Assembly (NCBI GenBank): GCA_013397115.1 | Contig: VWZW01005505.1 | Span: forward strand, 1,263,880 to 1,327,879 | Length of the DNA: 64,000 bases | Source: Edolisoma coerulescens | Taxonomy: Eukaryota > Chordata > Aves > Passeriformes > Campephagidae | Direction: 5' to 3' | Shown here: positions 38,624-49,087 of the stretch, one piece after another | Numbering within the stretch: the first letter of the stretch is position 1 | Layout: each line of letters starts with the position of its first letter | Notes under the pieces: generated by a model | Seen by the model: the letters and a program-made list of their open reading frames with translations, nothing else | The model's database searches: none | What the model was told of the DNA's origin: nothing | Program-made: the position numbers and the translations under genes

Positions 38624-39376
38624 AGTGGGTTGACCCTGGCTGGACACCAGGTGCCCACCAAAGATTCTCACTCCTCTCCTCAGCTGGGCAGGGGATAGAA
38701 AACATAAAAAAAGGCTCGTGGGTCAAGATAAGGACAGGAAGCCGTCAGTTAAAGATTATCATCACAGGCAAAAGCTTGACTTGAAGAAATTAATTTTAAT
38801 TTATTACCAAGCATTTCAGAGTAGGGTAATGATAAATAAACCAAAATTTTAAAATACCTTTCCCCCACTCCTTCTTTCCTCTCGGGAACCACTTCACTCC
38901 TGATTTTCTCTGCTTCCTCTTCCCCACTGACCTGGAACTGGCTGCACCACAGGGTTTCCACAGGGTCACAGCCTCTTTCAGGCATCCACCTGCTCTGGCA
39001 TGGGGTCCTCCATGGCTGTAGGAGCACAGCTGTCTCCCTGTGATCTTCACCATGGGCTGCAGGGGAATCTCAGCTCTGGTGCCTGGAACACCTCCTCCCC
39101 CTCCTTCTGCACTGACCTTGGTGCCTGCAGAGCTGTTTCTCACACACATTCTCACTCCCCTCTCTGGCTGCTGTTCTTCTGCAATTTTCTTTTTCCCTCT
39201 TCTTAAGAGGGAGATATTGCCACCAGTGCTCACGTGCTCAGCCATGGCCTGTGACAGGTCCGTCTTGGAGCTGTCTGGCATTGGCTTCAATGGACGCAGG
39301 GGAAGCTTCTAGAGGCTTCTTGCTGAACCCACCCCTGAAGTTTCCCTGCTGCAAAAACCCTGGCAAGAAAACCCCA
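38624..39376 (+). mobile_element. LTR-like interspersed repeat of avian type
   Basis: A sharply bounded GC-richer block beginning TGGGTTGACCCTGGCTGG (38626) and ending near CCTGGCAAGAAA (39376), set in AT-rich DNA. Its opening, the segment with GCTCGTGGGTCAAGATAAGG (about 38,713) and the later GAAGCTTCTAGAGGCTTCTT stretch (39,302) are of a kind I associate with a high-copy, non-coding bird repeat derived from an LTR retrotransposon. I cannot give its database name. Open frames on both strands here (for example 38796-39290 minus) arise from GC content and match no protein. No clear target-site duplication was found, as expected for an old copy. Confidence 0.5.
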
Positions 39377-42300
39377 TATGGGAGTTTATAAGTGACCTAG
39401 GCATTAAAAGAAATTGGAAATTACTGGGAAGGGAAGGGGCAGGATGATAAAAAAAATGACTTCCTTTGCAATTACTCAAACAGATATCCTGTAGGGAAAA
39501 AATACCCATGAATGTGGTTACATGTAGGATGTGTCATGGTCCTGTATTCCCACTGGGGTCCAGGTCCCCTAAGCCTTGTGACAGATCAGAACAGCCAGTG
39601 TGTGAATGTAAAACCCTATGACAGGGCAGATGTGGAATGGGAACAAACGTAGGATCAACAGTAAAGATATTCTTGGCACTGGATAACTATTATCTCTTGA
39701 CTCTTCAAAGTTTCTGGTTTTTTATCACAGTTGTTTTTTTCTGGATGTAACAACATGTATGTTCAGTTAAAGATAATTGGATCCTCTATGTTGATCCCTG
39801 TGAGATTTCATTAAAGAAAAGGACTTACAGAGCTACCCTAATAACTTGACTGTGCACACCAATTCAGGGACAGACAGATGGCTAAGAGAAAAAAATCCAG
39901 ACTTTTATCAGCAAAACTCCTGATTTTAAGTTTATTGTAATTATCCTAATCTCCTTTGAACAGCAGTGATCTCTGTTATGTATTTTTGCTAGGTCAGGTA
40001 ACAAGCACAGATCAGTTAGTTTTCTTTTTTTCTAGACAGAAATATGCTGATTTTGCAAAGCAGAAGAGGAAAATAAAATGGTACAATTTTTAATAAAGAC
40101 TAAAGTACAGTTAGTTTCTATTTTTTTCTTAGTCGTACAGTCTCCTTTTCTCTAGCATATGATTTATAAAAGGCTTTTATCTTATTTTTATTGCAATAAT
40201 TTTTTTTGTGTATACACATATTTACAAATAAGTATAAACTAAACATACAAACACAGTGGCAATTTTTAAACAGCGAATTATAACACTGAGTTTCGCACCA
40301 GTGTAGCTCAATGCATTTAACTCACTCATGGTAGACAGTTCTTCAGAAAGAGTATGTAGAGAATGTTGCTTGGTAGGAGTCTTAAAAACAATTTATTTTA
40401 TAAAATTATATCTAAAAATAATCATACAATGGCCTTGTGTTTTTTAATAAACATATGTAGCTTTTATTGAAGACTCTATATCGAATCTTGCTTGAAAAGT
40501 TGTGAACTGTGAGTTCCTGCTTTTGTTGCTCCTCAGTTTTGTCACAATTTCAATTATAAAGTCACCTAGAATCCCTGTCTCTCTGTAAACACTTCCTATT
40601 TATGACTGGGCAACTCTATTTTCTTCAGTGGGCTTCCATAAATAAAATGGAAATTGATCAGTTGTAGCTAATCAATAGAGCAGAACTGATCACAGTGGGA
40701 CTGCAAAGGGTTGGTTAGCTAAAACTGGTTACCTATTAGTTAGGATAGTAGATCTTTTTGGCTGATATATATTATTTTACTTTTTCAGTCACACTGAATA
40801 TGCAGATCTCATTGCTAGTTGGGTAGGGGGTCTTCAAGATAATTGATGTGGCTGAAGAAAAGAGTACTGACTTGATAGATGCAAATCATTCTTGAAAGCA
40901 CTGTAAATGAGGTCCCTTGATAGACTAACATGCAAAGACTTGTTAAAAGCTTTGGATTTGTATGAAATCCAAAACAGAATTCCTGACACTTCCAGGCATC
41001 AGACTCCCCTGAAATTTGGTTTGGTTTGCTTAACAACATATTTGAAGGATGGCAGGATCCTGACACAAAAGATTTGTGTGTTTGTGTGTGTGTGTGTGCG
41101 AAGTTGCTAATAGAAACCTTTTCTCCTCTGTTGTTATCACTATGAAAGGCAGAAGCATAATCAGAAAAGTATTCTACAGAGCATAAAAAGATTTTGCTAG
41201 TAGAAGTGTAACGGACAGGCAGCTCTTTTTCACAGGGAACCCCTAGGATATTTCATGGTATGGAGCAAGAAAGGATGAGAGGTTATTTGCCTGAGAACCT
41301 GGTAAGTTCTTTTCAATTTCTAGTCTCTCTTTATTTAATCTTCTGGGGAAGTCAGTTCTTTGGAAAATGGGAAACCTGTCTGTGACAGAGCTTTTGATTG
41401 TTCCCCTGTGAGAAAAGTCAACTTTTGTTTCCCAATTTTGACTGTATTCATGTCTGGTAAGAGTCTGAATTCTCTTCTTATCAGAGACAATGTATTTCTA
41501 TCAGTAGAGAGAAAGGGAGACCCTCACTCTGGATGATCTATGAACTCTGGGCTCACCTTTTTCTTGTCTTCTTTCCCACTCCTCTATTACTTAACTATTC
41601 AACACAAAGTAGCAATTCACTTTTACTGAGAAACTGATTTAATCCCCTCTTTCATTCAGCCTGCCAATCTTTCCTCAAACTCACTAGCTGGTAGCCTTAT
41701 GGCCTTAATTTGAGATTGATTGTATGTAATCTCCTCAGACCTCAAGCCTAGCCTTTTGCACTGAAGCAAGCCAGTATTCAGCAAAACTCAATGCACCTTC
41801 CTCCTCAGCACCATTCCTCTTCCTTTTCGAACCCTGTGATACTAGTTAAAGAAAACCCCAGACGTTGCTGGTCTGGATATGCAGGATCATAGGCTGCAGG
41901 GAAAGGAAAAGCAGCAGGAATAATATACTGCTATGCAAAGACAAAAGTCATCTGAACCTATCCAAGATTTGTAAAGTTCCCATGGGATGTAAAGGGCATA
42001 GGGAGAGAAAGAAACCCTTCTATTTTTCTTTTGTAAAGAAACTTTACTTTCTTAAAACCACTCTTTCCCACTGTGAACAGAAATATCTAGTTTGTGCTGC
42101 ATGAAGCATATGCCCTGCAGGACCAGAAATCTTTGGCAGGAACAAGTTGGATAAGAAACTTTGACGCATGATGTAACTAGCAGTTGTACTAAGTATGCTT
42201 AATTGACAAAACCTCAACTTCAATAATAAAATTCTAACTATCTAAAATATGACCTTGCAATTTCAATAATATTACCTCTCATCTTAGTCACCAAAAATAC

Positions 42301-42471
42301 ATAAAATACTTTTACATCCTGCATTTTGGAAATGTGATTAGTTTTTATGAACACAGTTTTATATCTCCAACTCACTGGGTTTTTAAATTGTAAGTCTTGC
42401 ATTATTAATTTTGCCACTTGTCAAAAACTTAAGTTACTTTTTTTCAAAAGTAGGTTTTTGTCCTGGTATCT
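39377..42471. other. Unique AT-rich non-coding DNA
   Basis: No gene seen. Contains a short TG repeat (41073-41099). Open frames at 40815-41110 and 41865-42104 have no recognised domain. Confidence 0.55.
41073..41099. repeat. Short imperfect (TG)n
   Basis: About 27 bases of TTTGTGTG / TGTGTG units. Simple repeat. Confidence 0.8.
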
Positions 42472-42828
42472 CTATGGAATAACACAAATACAAAGAAGAG
42501 TTTGAAGGCAGTAGTAAAATAAAGGAATTCTCATTACAACAGTTAATGCTCTGGTATACATTTGAATATTTTCAGTTAAACTTGTGACTTGGGGGACATC
42601 ACTTGATATTTTTTCTTGGTTGGTATTGACAAGAAAATTCATAAGACCCTGAAATAATTCTAAAGGTAAAAATTTACTTTCTGCAGTTCTCTGTAAAATC
42701 TCAGCAGCCATTTTGTGCAATTTTTGAAGTGTATCAAAAATAAGAATATTAATGGAATTCTGTATTCCTCTAGAAATATGTAAACCCACATATGAAATAT
42801 CTACAAGTCCTTTTCAGTTACTGTGTAA
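42472..42828 (-). other. Unassigned minus-strand open frame, ~115 codons
   Basis: The minus-strand frame is open from an in-frame stop near 42,829 to a stop at 42472-42474. It has no convincing ATG start: the first initiator-like codon is GTG at 42789, and the first internal ATG follows within about 30 codons. Composition is less AT-driven than neighbouring chance frames. It has an amphipathic N-terminal half (FDTLQKLHKMAAEILQRT) and a C-terminal part with MYTRALTVVMRIPLFYYCLQ followed by LLCICVIP, then a stop. After the stop the frame continues for about 20 more codons. I do not recognise a family. The arrangement vaguely resembles the ectodomain end of some viral fusion glycoproteins, but that is a pattern impression only. 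It may be a chance ORF or a relic. Confidence 0.2.
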
Positions 42829-43639
42829 CCCCAGAGATGCTGGAAGCCCATTATTTTGTGTTTCTTTCATGATCATATTGCCTAACCAGTGAAATTCTGT
42901 CCCTATGCATGCCTATGACTAAGTAAGCCTGAAACATTATCAGACTTTATTAAAATACATTTTACTGGGAATATAAGAAGCAGAAGTGGAGCTTTGGCTC
43001 TGGGAAATAAAAAAGTTTTCCTGCCTGAAAACACCAATAGATATTTTAAAGAACATCTAATAGACTAACCCCAAGAGACAGAAGAAATGCCTTCCCATTT
43101 TAGCTACAGGTAGTTAGATAATTCATTTGTAGTCTCTCATACCTGCCTGAAGGGTTCTGAATTTACCAATCCTGTCTTGCATGCCAATTCTGACTCCTGT
43201 AATAATGAAGTTAGAAGACTCCCTTAGCCTTGCTCACTGAAACCATTTTACTTTACAGAGAAGAATTAAAGTTTTACTGGGACACAGAAGAGAATGAGAA
43301 AAACGGTGAACTTGCCTGCTAACCTGTGGGAAGTGCAGCTGCATAGCAAGGGAACCTAAGTTTTATTCTTTCTTTAGTTAATGTTTGCAGATTTTAGGTT
43401 AAGCCTCAGCTCAGTCTGGGAGAGGAATCCGCAACTTCATCAAGAAGATGTTGCCCCAAACGCCTCTGACCATGAAATCTTGTGGATTTTCCTTGCACCT
43501 AGCTTCCAGAGAGCAGCAAGGGCAGGCTGCTCCAAAGGGAAGGGTTGCTGGGAGCTGAGTGCTACACGATCAGTCTCGTTAGGTAGCACCACCCCCTTCC
43601 CCTGCCCAGCCTAAGCCATAACCACCAGTGGGAGCAGTG
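42829..43639. other. Unique non-coding DNA, becoming GC-richer at the right
   Basis: No gene seen. From about 43,380 base composition rises, and this part may belong to the LTR-like block that follows. An open plus-strand frame at 43381-43614 has no known domain. Confidence 0.45.
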
Positions 43640-44035
43640 GTGACCTCATCGAGTTTACTCTGGGCTTTGGGGGATAGATGGCAACACGGTAGCCAAGGGC
43701 TGTCAGTACAGTGACTCAGATGCCTCGCTGGTATTCAAATATGACTCCAAGTCAATCATCTTACTCTATAAACAGCATAGAGCCCAGGGCCCACTGAGCT
43801 CTCCGGCACAGGAGTGGGCTGCATACCAGGATCGCCCCTTGAGCAGGGATGCTTCCCAAGGTTACTCTTAGAGCTTGAGAGATTTCTTGCCACAGCGAAA
43901 TCTTGGTGACTGATAGCCTGCTAAACTTGAAAATCATCGTAAGTGATATAAAGGATGGACTGTGCACATATAATCTTTAAGACATAAACTGTTGACCAAG
44001 TCACGGCGCTGTACCTGAAATTTGGGAGAAAAAAT
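43640..44035 (+). mobile_element. Possible ERV LTR (plus)
   Basis: A GC-richer block with a TATA box (CTATAAA at 43766-43772). About 10 bases further is a segment rich in self-complementary GAGCCC/GGGCCC/GAGCTC words, as in an R-region hairpin, followed by about 250 bases of U5-like or leader-like sequence. This arrangement and the wording recall ERV LTRs seen in birds. However, I see no AATAAA signal, no clear TG/CA ends, no flanking duplication and no coding remains. Alternatives are another old repeat or a GC-rich unique segment. Confidence 0.35.
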
Positions 44036-44206
44036 CTGTACTGAGATCCTGATTAGTACAGACTACAGATTAATAAACTGATCTTTTCTCCTATGCTTTA
44101 TAGTATCAATCCATTCCAAACATATTAGCTGAGAAAGCCACAAGGGTAAGCACTAAGGAACAACAAAATCTGAACAGCGCAGTAAGGAACTACCTAACAG
44201 ATGATC
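44036..44206. other. Short spacer
   Basis: Unique-looking sequence between the LTR-like block and the CR1 copy. Nothing recognised. Confidence 0.5.
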
Positions 44207-44805
44207 ACAGAATCACAGGATATGCCGAGTTAGAAGGGACACACAAAGATCATCAAGTCAAACTCCTTATCCTGCACATCAGCATCCCCAAGAGTCACAC
44301 TGTATGCCTGAGGGTATTGTCCAAACACTTCTTGAACTCTGTCAGGCTTGGTGCTGTGACCACTTCCCTGGGGAGCCTATTCCAGTGCTCAATCACCCTC
44401 TGGGTAAAAAGCCTTTTTCTACTATCCAACCTAAACCTCTATTGATGCAGCTTCAGGACATTCACTCAGGTCTTGTCACTGTCACCACAGAGAAGAGATC
44501 AGTGCCTGCCCTTGCTCATCCCCTCACAAGGAAATTGTAGAGTGCAATGAGGTTTCCCCTCAGTCTCCTCATCTCCAGGCTGAGCAGACCAAGTGACCTC
44601 AGCCGCTCCTCATACAGCTTCCCCTCAAGACCCTTCACCATCTTCAGAGCCCTCCTTTGGATGCTCTGTAATAGTTTAATGTGTTTCTCATCTTTCAGTG
44701 ACCAAAAGTGCACCCAGTATTCAAGGTGAGGCTGCACCAGTGCAGGGCAGAGAGGGACAATCCCCTCCCTTGACCAGCTGGCAATGCTGTGCCTGATGAC
44801 ATGCT
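44207..44805 (-). mobile_element. CR1 LINE, C-terminal RT tail and 3' UTR (minus)
   Basis: Minus-strand CR1 fragment whose 3' end is the plus-strand left edge ATCACAGAATCACAGG (44205). The conserved RT tail is read on the minus strand at 44516-44737 in one open frame: LEYWVHFWSLKD, then QSIQRRALKMVKGLEGK, then YEERLRSLGLLSLEMRRLRG. The 3' UTR with its decayed octamer tail follows. The 5' truncation point is near 44,805. It resembles the copy at 36979 in structure but differs at many residues, so it is from a different CR1 subfamily or insertion time. Confidence 0.92.
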
Positions 44806-47800
44806 GGCAAAAGGAAGTTTTTAGGAGGTGGATGGAGAAAAATTAGGTGACCTTTACCATTTTTTCAAAAACTAGCATGACTAACATAATTAAAATGTAC
44901 ATTAATCCCACTTAAAATGCACTAAAATTGCTATTAATACCTATTATTATAGTAAACATATTTAAAAACCCACATTATACACCTGTGTTTATGAGTAAAA
45001 TTACCATCTCTGGGCTTTAATATCATTATTGTACTTTTTAATTATTACTACCAGTGTAACACTGTTAGGCAATGAAATAGTAATAGACTTCCGGCAATGG
45101 ATCTTAAACCCTTAATTAGCTGTAGTGCAGGAAAAAAAAGAAGAGTCATAAAGTTTTGAGGGATCAAGTACTAAAACAAGTTAGTGTTAGTTAAAGTAGT
45201 CCTCATTTGTGTTTGGAATACGGGATCAAACACTTAAGAAAGATCCATGGAGTCTGGTAGTTTATCTGCAATGCAATCTAACATCATACTTTAAAGAAAG
45301 CAAAAGAATCCCTTGGTGAAAAATTATGGAGTAATTTGCCTTTTGGGAAGTTTTATTATTCTGTCAGTTGGACCATAAAATATGAAGCTTATGTCTCTTC
45401 AGAAAAAGTGACTAAACTTACCTAATGCAACTACAGTTATCACTATCTGTATAATTGTCTAATCCTTTAAAAGCCTAAGCCTTTGACCTCAGTGTATCTA
45501 ATTAAAGAAATTATACAGATTGCATGAGAAGTGAAAGCCATAGGTCAAACAAGGCCAGCTGAAAGGAGTAGAGTAAATGAGGAGTATATAGATGCATAAT
45601 ATTGCAAGTCCATAAACACACCATGTAAAATTCCTCATTCTTATAGCTAAAATTTTGTTGTTGTCTTTTCTATTATTTCTTAACTTAGTAATATTCCTTT
45701 TTCCTGCCCTCCTTTTCTCTTTCTTCTTTCCATTCTACCAGTATTGCTACAAAGAAAGCCACATCCAGTTGCTCAATCTACTGCATGATACTACCACACT
45801 AAAACTCTTTTTCTTTTACCAAACACCTAAAAAGAGGGCTCATACAACAGATTTTAAAGAGCTTTGCAAGGTCTCAAGACCAAAGCCAATTAAAGGCTTA
45901 AAGGAAAAAGCTAACACAAGCAAGACAGTAAATTAAGATGATCCGAGTCTTTGGCAGACACAGGATCTGGAGAAAGAAGACAGAAGCCACAAGGCATTCG
46001 CTTTTGTCTCCTGACTCTGCAAATGGCAATGAGCCAAAGCTTGAGATGCTCTAAACTGCATTAGGTTTAATAAATCTTCCATATAGCTGAAGGCCAAATA
46101 TCTGGTCATGAGATTCTGCCTGCTACCGTGTCTGCTTGCTTATGTTTAAAATCTCAGTAGCATGATGGAACTGAGAACACAAGGTAGGTCAGGTTGTAGC
46201 ATCCTTTTCTTTTTGGAATACGGTTTTTTTAGCCTATATGTAGTTTTTAACTCATTATGGGTTGCCAAGGTAGGGAGGCAGGGGGGCCCTGAAGCTGTAC
46301 CATGGGGTGATTTTCTAAGGCCTTTATTAAAACTGAGGGGATGATTTTGCAGCAACACACGGAATCTCTGTCATCACACCACAATGACATCCTCAGAAGT
46401 AGCAGGTGTCTATTGAAAGCCATTACTCATAGAATGAGGCCGTTGAACAATTATTTCAGTTATGTGGGGGTATACAACCCTGGAGGATACAGATCTGTAA
46501 ACATATAATAAGTGCTAAAATCCAGTGCTTCTCTGTGCAACCTACTTAATCTTGCTTCTTTCTTCGTAGAAATGTTTTATCTTTCCCACCTGGGATTAAC
46601 AAGAGTTAATACTTAGAATTCAAATTTGTCCCTACAAGGTAATTAGTATAATCTGTTATGTACAAACATCCCACTGGCAAGTCTTTGACTTTACTCTTGT
46701 CCCATGGTATCAAATCAACTAGTTTGTCATTGTGCTTACCAAATGCATGGATGGACAAATATGGATTTTTCATTGTGGATTTTATTGGCTCTTAAATAAT
46801 ATCTCAGTGTTACTAAATGAAGAAACAGTGGTAACAGTAACTGTGTGTCTAGCCTGAATGAAGAGAGCTGGAGTGGAGGCAGGAGCCTTTGTATCCAATC
46901 CCATCTCGGACTCAGGGGACTGGGCTTCAGCTTTAGTTTTCAATTAAAATAAGATTTAAAAAATTCTTTATTTAAAATAAGAGTAAGTGATTAGAATGTG
47001 GAACTCAGTTAAACTGAAACAGTAAGGATTTTTATATTAAAGGGTAACATGGGCAAGAAGGTCATTTGGCTCGTTGGTAGACCCTCAGGAGGTAGAAGGG
47101 ATCTCAAGGACCTGAAGCCAACTCTTTGTCAATAACAGAGTTGCCTTTAGGGTTTGTGTTGACAAATATAAACTTCTGCAATAGAAAAAAAAACAAAAAA
47201 CATTTAATGTTAAAACATAAGCAGTCATAAATTTACTGGTAGTATTGAAATTTTAAATATCGGTATAATTCTTCCACAAAACAGCTCTGAACAGAGTCTA
47301 AGGATCATTAATGCTGTCATATTTTTAAATTTGAGGTGTATCCCAAAGAATTATGCTATTTGAAATCCCCATAGTTAATTGCATTGGTGGGAGAGTAAGC
47401 AAAAAGTGATTTCTTATGTAACATTGTTGTATCCAATCTCCCAGCATTGCCAGCTTTCCTTGTGTCATAAGTAGTGGGAAAAATTGGAAGTCTATATTCT
47501 TTTTCCAAATTACCTCCCTTACTTTGGTCCAGAGAAATGATTTAGGAAGGATATATTTTCTGTAAATTTTTAAATTTTTTTTGAGGGAGTTTCCTTGCTT
47601 AAAACATTGATGTGACGTTATTGATCATTGTCTCAGAGAAATTGCTGTAATTTAGCGTGTATGTTTTTGCAATTCTTAATGCTGGAGTAGGTGGCTAGAC
47701 TGAATCGTCTTCAAGAAATCCTTGCTACTTTTTTTGTGAAGTTTGATGACATAGTGAGTCATTCTGATAATGTAGATATACAGGTAAGGGTGGCTGTAAG

Positions 47801-47986
47801 GAAAATGAGGTAGTATGGGTGGCATTTTCCGTTTCCTCTTAAACAGAATAGTTTGCAACCTTTTTATGTCTTATCCTGCTTTAATGACTGCATAGTAAAA
47901 GCTCAAGATTTTTATAAAAAGTACCAGAAACCTAAGTACCAATTTGGTATAAGTGTAGGACCAACTCTTCATGTTATTTCTAAGCT
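44806..47986. other. Unique AT-rich non-coding DNA
   Basis: No gene recognised. The open frames at 45655-45936 and 46146-46358 carry no domain, and the latter pair overlaps on both strands. No repeat identified. Confidence 0.55.
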
Positions 47987-48245
47987 GGGAAAAAGCTGGA
48001 TCCGGTAACAGTACCATGTTGAGACATCCTGGTTATATGCCTTTACAACAGGTAGAGGAAGTCCAAGTAGCTGCACATATTTCCTAGCAAAAGGAGTATT
48101 GGGATGGTGACAGCTGCCACCTATGAAGTGACGGAGGTATCCTGGGTGTCTCTGTCAAGCTACAGCCTAAGGCCAGTCTTGTTGGAGATACAAGGAACAG
48201 TTAAAAGTACTGACAGGCATTTTAAGCAAGAAAGAATTGAGGAAA
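47987..48245 (+). pseudogene. Probable relic of retroviral RNase H (ERV pol)
   Basis: Short blocks in three frames read in the order of the connection/RNase H region of a retroviral Pol. KLDPVTVP (about 47,993-48,016) comes first. Then FTTG (about 48,042-48,053) stands where the first RNase H aspartate would lie in an FTDG-like box, so that residue is lost. Next is VTAATYEVTEVSW (48,107-48,145), and LQPKASLVGDTR (about 48,160-48,195) sits at the position of the second acidic helix. Each block alone is weak. The correct order and spacing within about 200 bases is the evidence. Stops and two or more frameshifts make it dead, and no LTR is clearly attached. Chance similarity cannot be excluded. 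Confidence 0.4.
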
Positions 48246-48802
48246 AAGTGAAAAAAAAAAACAGTGGGGAATTGTATTTATTATAATTTGTTCTTAACAC
48301 AAAATAGAGCAGGAAGGCAAAACTTTTTTTTCTTTGAGTGACAGAAATGTAAACAAGAGAATTATGATTCCTTTTGAGAAATTAAGGTTGTGCTTTGTTC
48401 ATGACAAAAAATAAAACTGCACGTAATGTGCTAGTAAAATATTTACTAGAAGACATTCTGTTGCCTCTGACACAAAGGGGCCTTGAGGCTGAGAAACCCC
48501 TTAAAGCTATAAGCTTTTAGGTAATTGTATGATTGATTTCTTCTGTAGTGCTGGATGAGAGTATATTCTTACAACTTTGAATAAGTTTGAGATGGGATAA
48601 ATTTGAGCTTCTTAGAGTTGTGCTAATTCTCATTTCTCTAATCCACAGACCTGATGTGCCTCTCAAGAGTGACTCTTCATAAACTACTGTAGTTCAAGTA
48701 GCTCGCAACAGTAACAACTAAAATTTTCCCAGATGTTTGTAGAATACTTTAGGCAGCTAAACTCCATTTGACATGAACACTAGTTAGATGCCTGTACACT
48801 AG
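48246..48802. other. Non-coding DNA downstream of RNase H relic
   Basis: No gene. Begins with a purine-rich run, A11 then CAGTGGGGAA (48251-48271), that looks like a retroviral polypurine tract (see findings). The rest is AT-rich and unrecognised. Confidence 0.4.
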
Positions 48803-49087
48803 TTGCATGCTCATGACCTGGGGCTTCTATTTTCTGGATATCTTCCTGGTTTTAAGCCATTTAATGACACTAGAAGTCAAAACTTTTGGGGACTTTATAA
48901 AAGTGACTCCTTCCTGTTTATTTTGCTTATTACTGCTGTAATTGCTGGAGGGGTGCATGGCTTACCAAAGGCACATTATAGCTGTCACAATTGTGATGAC
49001 CCACCAGAAAGATTAAAAAATTTGTATCAGTGCAGATATCCCAGCCTGCAAGAAATGTTCCCATGTATCAGCACAGACAGAGAATGA
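48803..49087 (+). other. Unassigned ORF with signal-peptide-like segment
   Basis: An open plus-strand frame of 94 codons from ATG at 48803. Residues ~36-54 form a hydrophobic stretch (FLFILLITAVIAGGVHG) ending in small residues, like a signal peptide. A short polar, cysteine-containing part follows: CHNC at ~62-65, CRYP at ~77 and a Cys near 87. A second possible start is inside, before the hydrophobic stretch, but lacks an ATG. It sits about 550 bases downstream of the RNase H relic in the same strand, where a retroviral env would be expected if integrase had been lost by deletion. I recognise no family. It may be a decayed env start or a chance ORF. Confidence 0.2.

Noticed and set aside
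38796..39312. Long overlapping frames on both strands, up to 164 codons
   Set aside because: They lie inside the GC-rich LTR-like repeat and show no domain. GC content lengthens chance ORFs.
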